Shown in pieces: positions 1 to 7,633 of a DNA stretch of 64,000 bases; positions within the stretch are counted from its first letter, which is position 1; each line of letters opens with the position of its first letter. The stretch is from CAYVUI01 sp964454745 (lineage in GTDB: Bacteria > Planctomycetota > Phycisphaerae > Sedimentisphaerales > Anaerohalosphaeraceae). The notes under the pieces are model-generated. The model made no database searches, was not told the DNA's origin, and saw only the letters and a list, made by a program, of their open reading frames with translations. The position numbers and the translations under genes are program-made. The DNA is taken from NCBI GenBank assembly GCA_964454745.1, contig CAYVUI010000003.1, forward strand, positions 1 through 64,000, read 5' to 3'.

Positions 1-250
1 GGCGGACAAAATCATAAAATTTTGCCTTCTTGATCTTGGCCAGCACAACCTTTTCCTCAAAATTCCGGGCCTCACCGACGAGAATGCCCGCGGTCTGAGC
101 CATCGCCTCGATCATCAAAGGCTCAGGCATGACCGGAAAACCCGGAAAATGATCGTGCAGGTGCTCCTCAGCCAGCGTTACGTTCTTTAACGAAACGGCC
201 GATTTGCCGCTTTGAAACTCCAGAAATTTGTCAATCCATATCCAGCGCAT
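1..250 (-). CDS. FabZ-like beta-hydroxyacyl-ACP dehydratase, 3' end outside the window
   Basis: The first 83 codons of a hotdog-fold dehydratase are visible. The family acts on beta-hydroxyacyl chains carried by acyl carrier protein. The hallmark pair is present: His34 in HFPGFP and Glu48 in IEAMAQ, with the 14-residue spacing of FabZ. The usual PGV of the motif is replaced by PEP. The N-terminus MRWIWIDKFLEF matches the start of the neighbour at 848-1327, so the two are paralogues. An AGGG lies about 11 bases upstream of the ATG at 250. The ACP gene upstream ends in its own hairpin at 374-401, so this gene probably has a separate promoter. A role in fatty acid or a secondary lipid pathway is inference; the rest of the cluster is not visible. 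Confidence 0.8.
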   Translation of the reverse strand, partial: MRWIWIDKFLEFQSGKSAVSLKNVTLAEEHLHDHFPGFPVMPEPLMIEAMAQTAGILVGEARNFEEKVVLAKIKKAKFYDFVR

Positions 251-373
251 AATCTTCTATACCCTTTAGGGTAGTAAATTTCCGCGAAGAAAATTGTAAT
301 GTTTTATTTTCAAGTTTATTTACCGCGGATTAAACGGGAATTTTCAATCGAAAGTACTATATAAATAAAGATA

Positions 374-401
374 CGGCAGGAGAAAGCTCTCTCTCCTGCC
401 G
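374..401 (-). terminator. Intrinsic terminator after the ACP gene
   Basis: A perfect 10-bp inverted repeat (374-383 with 392-401, arms CGGCAGGAGA) has an 8-base loop. On the minus strand it lies about 25 bases past the ACP stop codon and is followed by a T-rich stretch. This fits a Rho-independent terminator separating the ACP gene from the next dehydratase. Confidence 0.65.
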
Positions 402-426
402 GTTCAAATCGTATAAGTTGTTGTTC

Positions 427-822
427 TTACTGATCTTTGGTCTTATTTTCGATGAAGTTCACCACCGAAGCGACCGTAAACAGGTCCGGAATCCGGTTGA
501 CATCCGGATCATCCTGGAAAGACGCAAAATCCGTATGCGGCATACGCTTTTTGAATTCTTCGAGCCCTTTTTCGGTCAGCTTGCCGCCGCTGACAAAATC
601 GGGATTGTTCATAAGGTTTTCAGCCGGGAAAAGCTCTTCGCGGGGAATCTTGATCCCGAATGCCTTTTCCAACCGAAAAACGATGTCCAGAAAGTCAATG
701 CTCTCGGCACCGAGGTCGCCCATCAAGGTCGCCTCTTCCGTGACTTCATCATCATCGAGGCCCAGTGCATCGACGAGAACTTCCTGTACTTCGTTAAAAA
801 TCTCTTCACGACTCATTGCCAT
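427..822 (-). CDS. Acyl carrier protein with C-terminal extension
   Basis: This 131-residue protein has an N-terminal carrier domain with the motif LGAESID. Ser41 is the expected 4'-phosphopantetheine site, where E. coli ACP has DSLD. Typical ACPs are about 80 residues. This one continues for about 45 more residues ending near FTVASVVNFIENK, which resembles a displaced fourth ACP helix after an inserted acidic/lysine-rich segment. A GGAGG sits 9 bases before the ATG at 822; a second in-frame ATG two codons later is less well placed. It lies between two hotdog dehydratase genes, so it probably serves a dedicated acyl pathway rather than housekeeping fatty acid synthesis. That last point is inference. 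Confidence 0.85.
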   Translation of the reverse strand: MAMSREEIFNEVQEVLVDALGLDDDEVTEEATLMGDLGAESIDFLDIVFRLEKAFGIKIPREELFPAENLMNNPDFVSGGKLTEKGLEEFKKRMPHTDFASFQDDPDVNRIPDLFTVASVVNFIENKTKDQ

Positions 823-847
823 AATGTTTAGCCTCCGCTACACGTAC

Positions 848-1327
848 CTATCCATTGGATTCTCGCCAAAGCAGCGTCCATCGCTGCCTCATTTTTGCGA
901 TTAAATTCTCATCTACCTGTTTCAGTCCCGGATCGTTCTCTACCAGGTTAAAGTGCCTCAGCGTAAACCGCGCCTCCACGATGGATTCGTCATTTACGAC
1001 CCCATGGCCCTTGAATGACGAGGTTTTCTCATCAATCGATTTGGCATCGATTTCATAGCGAATCTGCATGCCCGGCGCTGCGAAACTCTTATATTTAACA
1101 TTTTTTGTCTCTTCAAGCAAGACCATGCTGTGCGCAAAATCCTGCGTCTGCCGAACCAGCCACGAAGCCGCCTCAACCAGCCCCTGTAGCAAAAACACGC
1201 CCGGAGTGACCGGAAACGCCGGGAAATGGTCCGCGAGGTATTCCTCGGCCAGCGAAACAGACTTGACCGCCACGATCCGTTGACCCGCCTGGCAATCCAT
1301 TACCTTGTCAATTAAGATATATTTCAT
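848..1327 (-). CDS. FabZ-like hotdog protein lacking the catalytic Glu
   Basis: This protein of about 159 residues has the dehydratase fold signature HFPAFPVTPG. His34 is present, but the position 14 residues later, normally the catalytic Glu, is Gln48 (FLLQGLVEAA). The paralogue at 1-250 keeps the Glu. The ATG at 1327 was chosen because MKYILIDKVMD aligns with the paralogue's start; the frame is open further upstream to 1420, but no good ribosome site supports a longer form. The ACP gene starts 25 bases downstream, so the two are probably cotranscribed. It may be a non-catalytic partner of the other dehydratase, or an enzyme using a different residue. Confidence 0.75.
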   Translation of the reverse strand: MKYILIDKVMDCQAGQRIVAVKSVSLAEEYLADHFPAFPVTPGVFLLQGLVEAASWLVRQTQDFAHSMVLLEETKNVKYKSFAAPGMQIRYEIDAKSIDEKTSSFKGHGVVNDESIVEARFTLRHFNLVENDPGLKQVDENLIAKMRQRWTLLWRESNG

Positions 1328-1515
1328 AATCTGTAGCATTTTAGGGCGCAGAGGCCTCATTTCCAGTATATTTTTTGGAAAAAATGCGAAAAAAGCCCGT
1401 TTTCTGCACCGTGAATGCAATTCACAAGAACCTGTGAGTAACTGGCACGCTGGCGGCGGTGTATTGCTCTTTTACAGAGAGAGAAAAGGAAATCTGTAAA
1501 TGATCGTTTTTTCGG

Positions 1516-1545
1516 TTGCCCGCTTTTTGAGCCGGGCACTATAAT
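1516..1545 (+). promoter_or_regulatory. Candidate sigma-70 promoter overlapping a leaderless start
   Basis: TTGCCC (1516-1521) and TATAAT (1540-1545) are 18 bases apart. The ATG of the acetyltransferase at 1553 is only 7 bases past the -10 box, and no Shine-Dalgarno is present, so transcription would begin at or within a base of the start codon. Confidence 0.45.
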
Positions 1546-1552
1546 ACCCACC

Positions 1553-2011
1553 ATGAATATCCGAAATGCCAAAGCGATTGATGTAGATACCATTCACGAA
1601 CTGATCAGTGAATATGCCCAGAGAGAGCGTATGCTCTTTCGCCCGCCAGCCGACATTTTCGAGAATCTTCAGACATTCAGTGTCGCTGAAGAATCCGGCA
1701 AAGTCATCGGATGCTGCGCTCTGGGCGTGATCTGGAAGGACCTGGCGGAGATTAAATCTCTCGCTGTGGACCTGGAATGCAAAGGAAAAGGTGTCGGCAG
1801 GGCACTGGTACAAAATGCAATCGAACAAACCCGGGAAATGGGCATTTCCCGCGTATTCGCCCTTACCCTTGAGCCGACATTTTTTGAAAAACTCGGCTTT
1901 TCACGCGTGGAAAAGGACGAACTGCCCATGAAAGTCTGGAGCGATTGTGCCCGATGCTCCAAGCAGGACCAGTGCGATGAAATCGCCCTGATCTACCATA
2001 TCGACCCATAA
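1553..2011 (+). CDS. GNAT N-acetyltransferase, short N-acetylglutamate synthase-like
   Basis: This is a single-domain Gcn5-related acetyltransferase of 152 residues. The acetyl-CoA loop is seen as ECKGKGVGRALV (about residues 82-93), following the beta4 strand IKSLAVD. The C-terminal segment WSDCARCSKQDQCDEIAL carries a Cys cluster found in short ArgA-type enzymes that make N-acetylglutamate for arginine synthesis. No arginine genes are nearby, so the substrate is inferred from resemblance only. There is no Shine-Dalgarno before the ATG (see the promoter at 1516-1545). It ends 2 bases before the convergent permease gene's end. Confidence 0.8.
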   Translation: MNIRNAKAIDVDTIHELISEYAQRERMLFRPPADIFENLQTFSVAEESGKVIGCCALGVIWKDLAEIKSLAVDLECKGKGVGRALVQNAIEQTREMGISRVFALTLEPTFFEKLGFSRVEKDELPMKVWSDCARCSKQDQCDEIALIYHIDP

Positions 2012-2013
2012 AC

Positions 2014-2979
2014 TCAGCCCAACTGACGCCGCTGAAACAGTGCCATCGCCCCGAGAAGAACTGCAGAAACATACAGTACGGTATAACAGCCCGGCAGGAA
2101 AAGGTATGAAAAAGGCACCGAAACCTCGGTATGAATCGCATCGGTCACCCAGAAAAGCTGGAAATTAGGGACAAGAATCCTCCCGATTTTCGCCCAGATA
2201 TGCTCATCCGCGTATTTGCCAAAGACATAATCACTGACCAACCCGAGCAAAAAGACCCCGATACACGCCGAAAGCGTCATAATCAGGTTCAATCGAACCG
2301 CAAACAGCACAGCGATGGACGCCAGGAGCAGGATCGCCATCAACAATAATATAGATGCGTTGATGTCAAACAGGGAGATATTGTTATTGGCGGGATTAAA
2401 TGTCCATTCTTTGTCGATAAAGGATAGTATTGTAATATCCAGAATCGCAAAGATCAGGCCCAGGAAAACCGCGGACGCGCAGAAATTCCAGTCAAATATA
2501 TAGTTAAAGAACGCCGCAAGGACTACAACCGCCAGGATCGAGACCACCGCAAGGGTGATTACCAGCCAGTCATGCGTCATTGTGGCCGTACTGAGCACCC
2601 CGTGGCGAACCATCATTATATAGGCGATAGACATGATAAAATGGGCCGCGGTGACCGCCAGGGCGATCCCGACGTACTTGCCGAAAATAAAAAGCGGTCT
2701 CGAAAGGGGTTTAGAAAGCACCGTGGTAACGGTTTTGGACTCAATTTCCTCGCTGATCCCGGATGTGGCGGAAAAAACAGCAATGAACAATCCCGCCAGA
2801 AACAGCGTAGACAGGCCTAATTCACGGAGAAGCTTTACGTCTTCGTCCATGGAGTACATGGAAATCGACGGGCTGAGAATGAAAAGCAGTATGACGATAC
2901 TCAAAACAATTGTGAAAATAGGCTGTCTAACCGTTTCGAGAAATGTATTTTGACTGATGCTTAGCAACTTGTTTACCAT
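2014..2979 (-). CDS. ABC-2 type transporter permease
   Basis: A polytopic inner-membrane protein of 321 residues with about six hydrophobic segments. The N-terminal pattern (NTFLETVRQPIFTIVLS, then IESKTVTTVLSKPLSRPLFIFGKYVG) is the cytoplasmic coupling region typical of NosY/ABC-2 permeases. No ATPase is adjacent on this strand. The nearest is the ATPase at 9625 in the divergent operon, whose own permease at 10901 has the same coupling motif (IVLSKPIHRAQIVVGKLLG). The two permeases may share that ATPase or form a heteromeric channel. A GGAG lies 3 bases before the ATG. Substrate unknown. Confidence 0.85.
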   Translation of the reverse strand: MVNKLLSISQNTFLETVRQPIFTIVLSIVILLFILSPSISMYSMDEDVKLLRELGLSTLFLAGLFIAVFSATSGISEEIESKTVTTVLSKPLSRPLFIFGKYVGIALAVTAAHFIMSIAYIMMVRHGVLSTATMTHDWLVITLAVVSILAVVVLAAFFNYIFDWNFCASAVFLGLIFAILDITILSFIDKEWTFNPANNNISLFDINASILLLMAILLLASIAVLFAVRLNLIMTLSACIGVFLLGLVSDYVFGKYADEHIWAKIGRILVPNFQLFWVTDAIHTEVSVPFSYLFLPGCYTVLYVSAVLLGAMALFQRRQLG

Positions 2980-3227
2980 AAACTCCGCTTTCCAATCGGT
3001 TATTTGCTGCCGGGCCCTGAAATCATCGAAGGGGCGTCCGGACTCATTTGCCGCAATTTTCTATCCGGAAGGACAAAAAATCTATTAAAAAAATCTATGC
3101 GAACACATTTGTTACTGTTATATTAGCCAAATTCCATTTTGTAAAGAAAACGTTTGATACTACCTGCTTGTTTATGTGAATGTTTGTGAAATAAAAAGTT
3201 TTTTGCCGGAAGGAAAAACACGCGACC

Positions 3228-5297
3228 ATGAAACAGTTATCAAAAAAGGCGGAGATCATGTCCCTGACTTGCCTTGCCTTGTCAGTGGGGCTGATGGTTT
3301 TATCGTGGATTCTCGGTATCGTATGTAGAGAATTTGCGATCAACGAGTTTGCATGGTTTAACGGCACGGCAATTCTTGTCTGGCTGGTCCTGGCTGTCTA
3401 CCTGCACCTTCGCAGCATGGCCGAACAGGAAAAGATGGATCTTGCAGAAGGCGAGTCCTCAGAACGGAGCGATACGATCTTCCAGGCAAGCCGAGAACAG
3501 CAGGACCTTTTCGCGGTCGCCCAGCGGCGCCTGGCCTTCTTCGAGAAGTGGTTTTTGCCTTCGCTGTCCATCCTGATTGCGATTTACCTGATCAGCATCT
3601 CCTCACTGAACCTCTACCGAATCACAAAATTTGAAGCCTTTGAGGTCAACAAGCCCCAGTTGGGCGCCGTCTTGATGGTGTGTTCCGCTTTCGTGAGCTT
3701 CCTGATGTCCCGTGTCGCTATCGGGATGAGCCGCGAGCTGAAATGGCGTGAACTGCGGGCAGGGGGCAGTTACCTGTTTGCCAGCGCGATATTGAGCCTG
3801 CTGCTGGGGGTTTTCCTGATCCTGGCGCAATTCCGCTTTGAAGCGGGGCTTACGGTCATGCGATGGCTGATCCCGGGCCTGATGGTTCTGCTGGGCATTG
3901 AAGTGGCCTTTTCGGTCGTATTTGATTTTTACCGCCCCCGCATTCCCGGCCAGGAAAACCGGCTCCCCATCGACAGCCGCCTTCTGGGCCTGTTCAGCGA
4001 ACCGGGCGGAATCCTGCACACTTTTGCCAGCACCGTGGATTACCAGTTTGGCTTCCAGATCTCGCAGACCTGGTTTTACAAGCTGTTTGAAAAGGCGGTT
4101 CTGCCGCTGTTTCTGTTTGCGATTGTCACCCTGTACCTGCTGAGCTGTTTTGTCATCATCGAGCCCGGCCATGAGGGAGTGATCGAGCATTTCGGTAAAT
4201 TTGAACAGGGCGGCAGGCATGTTACCGCGGGGATTCACGCCAAGTGGCCCTGGCCGTTTGACCGGGCGTATGTGTACCCGACCAGCCGCATGAGCTTGAT
4301 TACGGTTGGCTACGAGGAATCGGAAAACCCCGAAGAACCCGACAAACCGCTGCTCTGGGGCAAGCAGCATTACGCCCAGGAATATGATGTCCTCGTGGCC
4401 GCAAGAAGCCAGGCCATGGAAACCAATGACGAAGGAGCGGTTCCGGTAAGCCTCGTGCGTGCCAATGTCCCGGTGCATTACCGCATTCGTGATCTCATAA
4501 AATTCATGTATGTCAATGAAGATGCCCGGGCCATGCTCGAGAACATCTGCTACCAGGAACTGACCCGGTACGCCGCAGGTTCTACGCTAGAAACCGCGGT
4601 TGATATCCAGGGCAAAAGCACACTCGAGGGTACAGGCAGCCTGCTCGGCTCCGGACGGCTCAAGGCATCCCAATTACTAAAACAGCGGATTCAACAGCGT
4701 GCGGACGACGCAGATCTTGGTGTAGAGATCGTACTGCTTGGCCTCCAGGGCGTCCACCCGCCGCCGGACCTTGCCGAAGACTACCAGAAAGTGATCGGCT
4801 CGCTCCAGAGCCGCCAGGCCGAAGTACTCAGTGCCCTGGCCGACCGGAACAATACGCTTTCGAGCCTGGCCGGTTCCGTGGAAGAGGCCAACGAACTGTA
4901 TGCCCTCGGCGTGGAATACCAAAAAGCCAAGGAAGCCGGGGATACAGAGGCAATCCGCCGTATAGAAGAAACGCTTGTCGATCAATTCGGTCAGGCCAGC
5001 GGCGATATCTATAAAACGCTCCAGGAAGCCAAGGCCTATCGCTTTGAAAAACGCAACACTGCAAGGGCGACCGGGCTTCGCTTCGCCGAGCAGCTAAAGG
5101 CCTATAAGTCCAGCCCGGACATCTACAAACAGCTCGAACGCTACATGATGCTCGAAGAGGCACTGCTCGACACGCGAAAATACATTATCGTCGCCGAAGA
5201 GGAAGACCAGGAAGTTTACATCATCGACCTGCAGGAAAAACTCGCAGCCGATATTTACGACATGCCCTTCGATGAAATTGGACAGGGCAATTTTTAA
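3228..5297 (+). CDS. Polytopic SPFH-domain protein (HflK-like C-terminal half)
   Basis: A 689-residue membrane protein. The first ~310 residues contain about seven hydrophobic segments (near 10-33, 42-62, 104-127, 143-163, 178-200, 210-232 and 288-311). A band-7/SPFH domain follows, starting at VIIEPGHEGVIEHFGKF, with the typical membrane-proximal PWPFDRAYVYPT, then a helical region to about residue 650. Ordinary HflK has a single N-terminal anchor, so the six extra segments are unusual. SPFH proteins form large ring or cage assemblies that organise membrane proteins or proteases; HflK/HflC surround FtsH. No ftsH is in the window. It is the first gene of a seven-gene operon, 57 bases before the next SPFH gene. 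A GGAAGG lies rather far (about 14-20 bases) from the ATG; ATG 3258, with GGAG 3 bases upstream, is an alternative. Confidence 0.8.
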   Translation: MKQLSKKAEIMSLTCLALSVGLMVLSWILGIVCREFAINEFAWFNGTAILVWLVLAVYLHLRSMAEQEKMDLAEGESSERSDTIFQASREQQDLFAVAQRRLAFFEKWFLPSLSILIAIYLISISSLNLYRITKFEAFEVNKPQLGAVLMVCSAFVSFLMSRVAIGMSRELKWRELRAGGSYLFASAILSLLLGVFLILAQFRFEAGLTVMRWLIPGLMVLLGIEVAFSVVFDFYRPRIPGQENRLPIDSRLLGLFSEPGGILHTFASTVDYQFGFQISQTWFYKLFEKAVLPLFLFAIVTLYLLSCFVIIEPGHEGVIEHFGKFEQGGRHVTAGIHAKWPWPFDRAYVYPTSRMSLITVGYEESENPEEPDKPLLWGKQHYAQEYDVLVAARSQAMETNDEGAVPVSLVRANVPVHYRIRDLIKFMYVNEDARAMLENICYQELTRYAAGSTLETAVDIQGKSTLEGTGSLLGSGRLKASQLLKQRIQQRADDADLGVEIVLLGLQGVHPPPDLAEDYQKVIGSLQSRQAEVLSALADRNNTLSSLAGSVEEANELYALGVEYQKAKEAGDTEAIRRIEETLVDQFGQASGDIYKTLQEAKAYRFEKRNTARATGLRFAEQLKAYKSSPDIYKQLERYMMLEEALLDTRKYIIVAEEEDQEVYIIDLQEKLAADIYDMPFDEIGQGNF

Positions 5298-5354
5298 TCC
5301 GGTACAGAATACAGAAACGATATGAAAACGCTTAGATAAAGATAGGGTAAAATT

Positions 5355-6245
5355 ATGAAAAATCTCTGGGGACTTGTTTTTGTCGTCGGAATTATCGCGG
5401 TACTGCTTTTCTCGATGTTCTCTTTCCAGGTACGCGAGACGGAAATCGTGCTGGTAACCCGTTTCGGCAAGCCGGTTCGTACAATTGATGAGCCGGGCCT
5501 GAAATGGAAATTTCCCTACCCGATCCACAGCCTTCACAGGTTCGATTCACGTAACCAGCTTTACGAAGGCCAGATGGAAGAGACTACAACAGACGGCGGC
5601 GAACCGATCATCGTCACTTCTTATGTCGTCTGGAAAGTGGACGATCCGCTCAGGTTCCTCGAAGCGGTACGCGACTTGAAAGGGGCACAGGACCAGCTCA
5701 AAGGGCTGCTCCGAAACGCGCAGAACTCTGTGATCGGCCAGCATTATTTCAGCGAATTCGTCAATTCAAACGCTGGCGAGATCAAGATCGAAGAGATCGA
5801 AATGCAGATGCAGGAAGAACTGGACATGCAGGCCAAGCGGGATTTCGGCATCGCAATCCGCGAAGTCGGCATCAAGCAGCTCGGCGTCAGCCAGAAGGTA
5901 ACCCAGAACGTCTTCGAGCGTATGCGGGCCGAGCGGGATCGCATCCGCCAGGCGACCGAGGCCCAGGGCCAGGCCGAAGCGACGCGAATCCGCACCGAGG
6001 CTGAGGCCAAGCGCACCGAGCTTCTGGCGGTGGCACAGGCGCAGGCCAAGGCTATCCGCGGCCAGGGCGACGCCGAAGCGGCTCAGTATTATGAACTGCT
6101 CGAAGCGGACCCGGCACTGGCGATGTTCCTGCGGGATATCGAGGCGCTCAAGAAAATTCTCAGCGAAAAGGCAACCGTCGTCCTCGGGGCCGACACCGAC
6201 CCGGTTCGGCTGCTCAAGGAAGTGCCCGATCTTGGTTCTGAATAA
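5355..6245 (+). CDS. SPFH protein, HflC-like
   Basis: A 296-residue protein with one N-terminal membrane segment (about residues 5-23). It is followed directly by an SPFH domain (RETEIVLVTRFGKPVRTIDEPG, then FPYPIHSLHRFDSR), the HflC pattern. The C-terminal half is a long charged helix rich in Ala, Glu and Arg (ATEAQGQAEATRIRTEAEAK), the helical stalk by which SPFH proteins oligomerise. It is 57 bases after the polytopic SPFH gene and 54 bases before a third SPFH gene, so all three are probably cotranscribed and may coassemble. The family is often called protease modulator HflC; that function is not shown here. Confidence 0.85.
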   Translation: MKNLWGLVFVVGIIAVLLFSMFSFQVRETEIVLVTRFGKPVRTIDEPGLKWKFPYPIHSLHRFDSRNQLYEGQMEETTTDGGEPIIVTSYVVWKVDDPLRFLEAVRDLKGAQDQLKGLLRNAQNSVIGQHYFSEFVNSNAGEIKIEEIEMQMQEELDMQAKRDFGIAIREVGIKQLGVSQKVTQNVFERMRAERDRIRQATEAQGQAEATRIRTEAEAKRTELLAVAQAQAKAIRGQGDAEAAQYYELLEADPALAMFLRDIEALKKILSEKATVVLGADTDPVRLLKEVPDLGSE

Positions 6246-6299
6246 CACAGCACAGTTCGACAGGCAAGAGTTAGCAAGCGGTATGATACAGGAGCAAAC

Positions 6300-7589
6300 A
6301 TGAGTCAAAATCCTGAAGAAAATAAACAAACTATCGAGGCGGCAAATCCCGCGGAGAAAACCGCCCCAAAGGATCTTTCAGAGTCCTATCTAAACGAAGC
6401 CTTTACCCAGGCATTTCGAGTCCTCAAGGTCATCATGGCCATTGTTGTGGTCTGGTTCCTTGCGTCGGGCTTTTTCCAGGTGGAACAGGATGAGCAGGCA
6501 TTGGTTCTGCGCTTTGGAGAGGTCCAGGGCAAACCGGGCCAGCGAGTACTCGGCCCCGGGCTGCATTTTGCCTTTCCGCCGCCTATTAACGAAATCGTGC
6601 GAATCCCCACGGCAAAAGTGCATCTGCTGGATATCGAAAACTTCTGGTACTTCCAGACCGAGGAAGAGAAGCTCACCGGCAAAAGCGGCCGGGTGCCCCA
6701 GGATCTCGACCCCATGCGGGACGGTTATGCACTGACAAGAAATGACCCCATCTCCGGGCTCGATACCAGCGACTACAATATCGTCCACGCCAAGTGGCAG
6801 CTTTCATACCGGATCGAAGATCTCGAGGCCTTTTTCCGCAATATCGAGGTTCGCCCCTTAAAGCCCGGCGAACTGTTTGAAGATGCCCTCAAGGATTCGG
6901 TGAACCCGCTGCTGCGTTCCATCGCCTCGGACGCCGTGGTTACCAGCATGGTAAATTACACCATTGACGAGGCCATCGTCAGCGCACCGGATATTTCGCA
7001 GAATATCAAACGCAGAATGCAGGACAAGCTCGACCGTATCCAGAGCGGTATTAGCGTTGCCGAGATGCGGGTCGTCGGGCGTATTATGTGGCCCCGACAG
7101 GTCGATGACGCCTTCCAGGATTCGATCCGGGCCAAGCAGGGCAAGGCCAAGGCTATTCTCGAGGCCAGGGCCTACGCCGATACGATCCTCAACGAAGCCG
7201 GCGGTGCCCAGGCGGACCGTGTGCTCGAACAGTTAAAGGCCCTTGAAGAGAGCGACAACCCTGCCCAGCGAAAAGTACTGCTCGACGCACTCTCGGGCCA
7301 GGCACAGGAGATCATCTCCAACGCCCGCGCGTACCGGACCAAGGTCGTGGAAAACGCCCGCGCGAACGCGGACTATCTCGAACAACTGCTGCCGGAATAC
7401 CGCAAGCGTCCCGGGCTCGTACTGGACCGGATTTACCAGGAAGCCATGGAACAGATTCTCTCGGGCGTAGATGAGATCGTCATCGTCGAGCCGGGCCGGG
7501 GCAAGAAGTCCCGCGAACTGCGGGTGCTGATCAACCGCAACCCGGACATCAAAAAGACAAAACCCAAGCAGGAAAACAGCGGTCAATAA
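6300..7589 (+). CDS. SPFH protein, HflK-like
   Basis: A 429-residue protein with a hydrophilic N-terminus, one membrane segment (about residues 42-60) and an SPFH domain beginning VEQDEQALVLRFGEVQGKPG with GLHFAFPPPINEIVRIP. This is the HflK arrangement. A helical stalk (about 270-390) contains repeated Ala/Glu/Arg patches such as AKQGKAKAILEARAYADT. The C-terminal tail is basic (PGRGKKSRELRVLINRNPDIKK). It lies between the HflC-like gene and the metal ATPase gene (44-base gap). Possibly the HflK partner of the preceding protein; the polytopic SPFH protein could be a third ring component. Confidence 0.85.
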   Translation: MSQNPEENKQTIEAANPAEKTAPKDLSESYLNEAFTQAFRVLKVIMAIVVVWFLASGFFQVEQDEQALVLRFGEVQGKPGQRVLGPGLHFAFPPPINEIVRIPTAKVHLLDIENFWYFQTEEEKLTGKSGRVPQDLDPMRDGYALTRNDPISGLDTSDYNIVHAKWQLSYRIEDLEAFFRNIEVRPLKPGELFEDALKDSVNPLLRSIASDAVVTSMVNYTIDEAIVSAPDISQNIKRRMQDKLDRIQSGISVAEMRVVGRIMWPRQVDDAFQDSIRAKQGKAKAILEARAYADTILNEAGGAQADRVLEQLKALEESDNPAQRKVLLDALSGQAQEIISNARAYRTKVVENARANADYLEQLLPEYRKRPGLVLDRIYQEAMEQILSGVDEIVIVEPGRGKKSRELRVLINRNPDIKKTKPKQENSGQ

Positions 7590-7633
7590 GCAGAAAACGT
7601 AAGTAACTTTATATAAGGATGTGATAAGAAATT

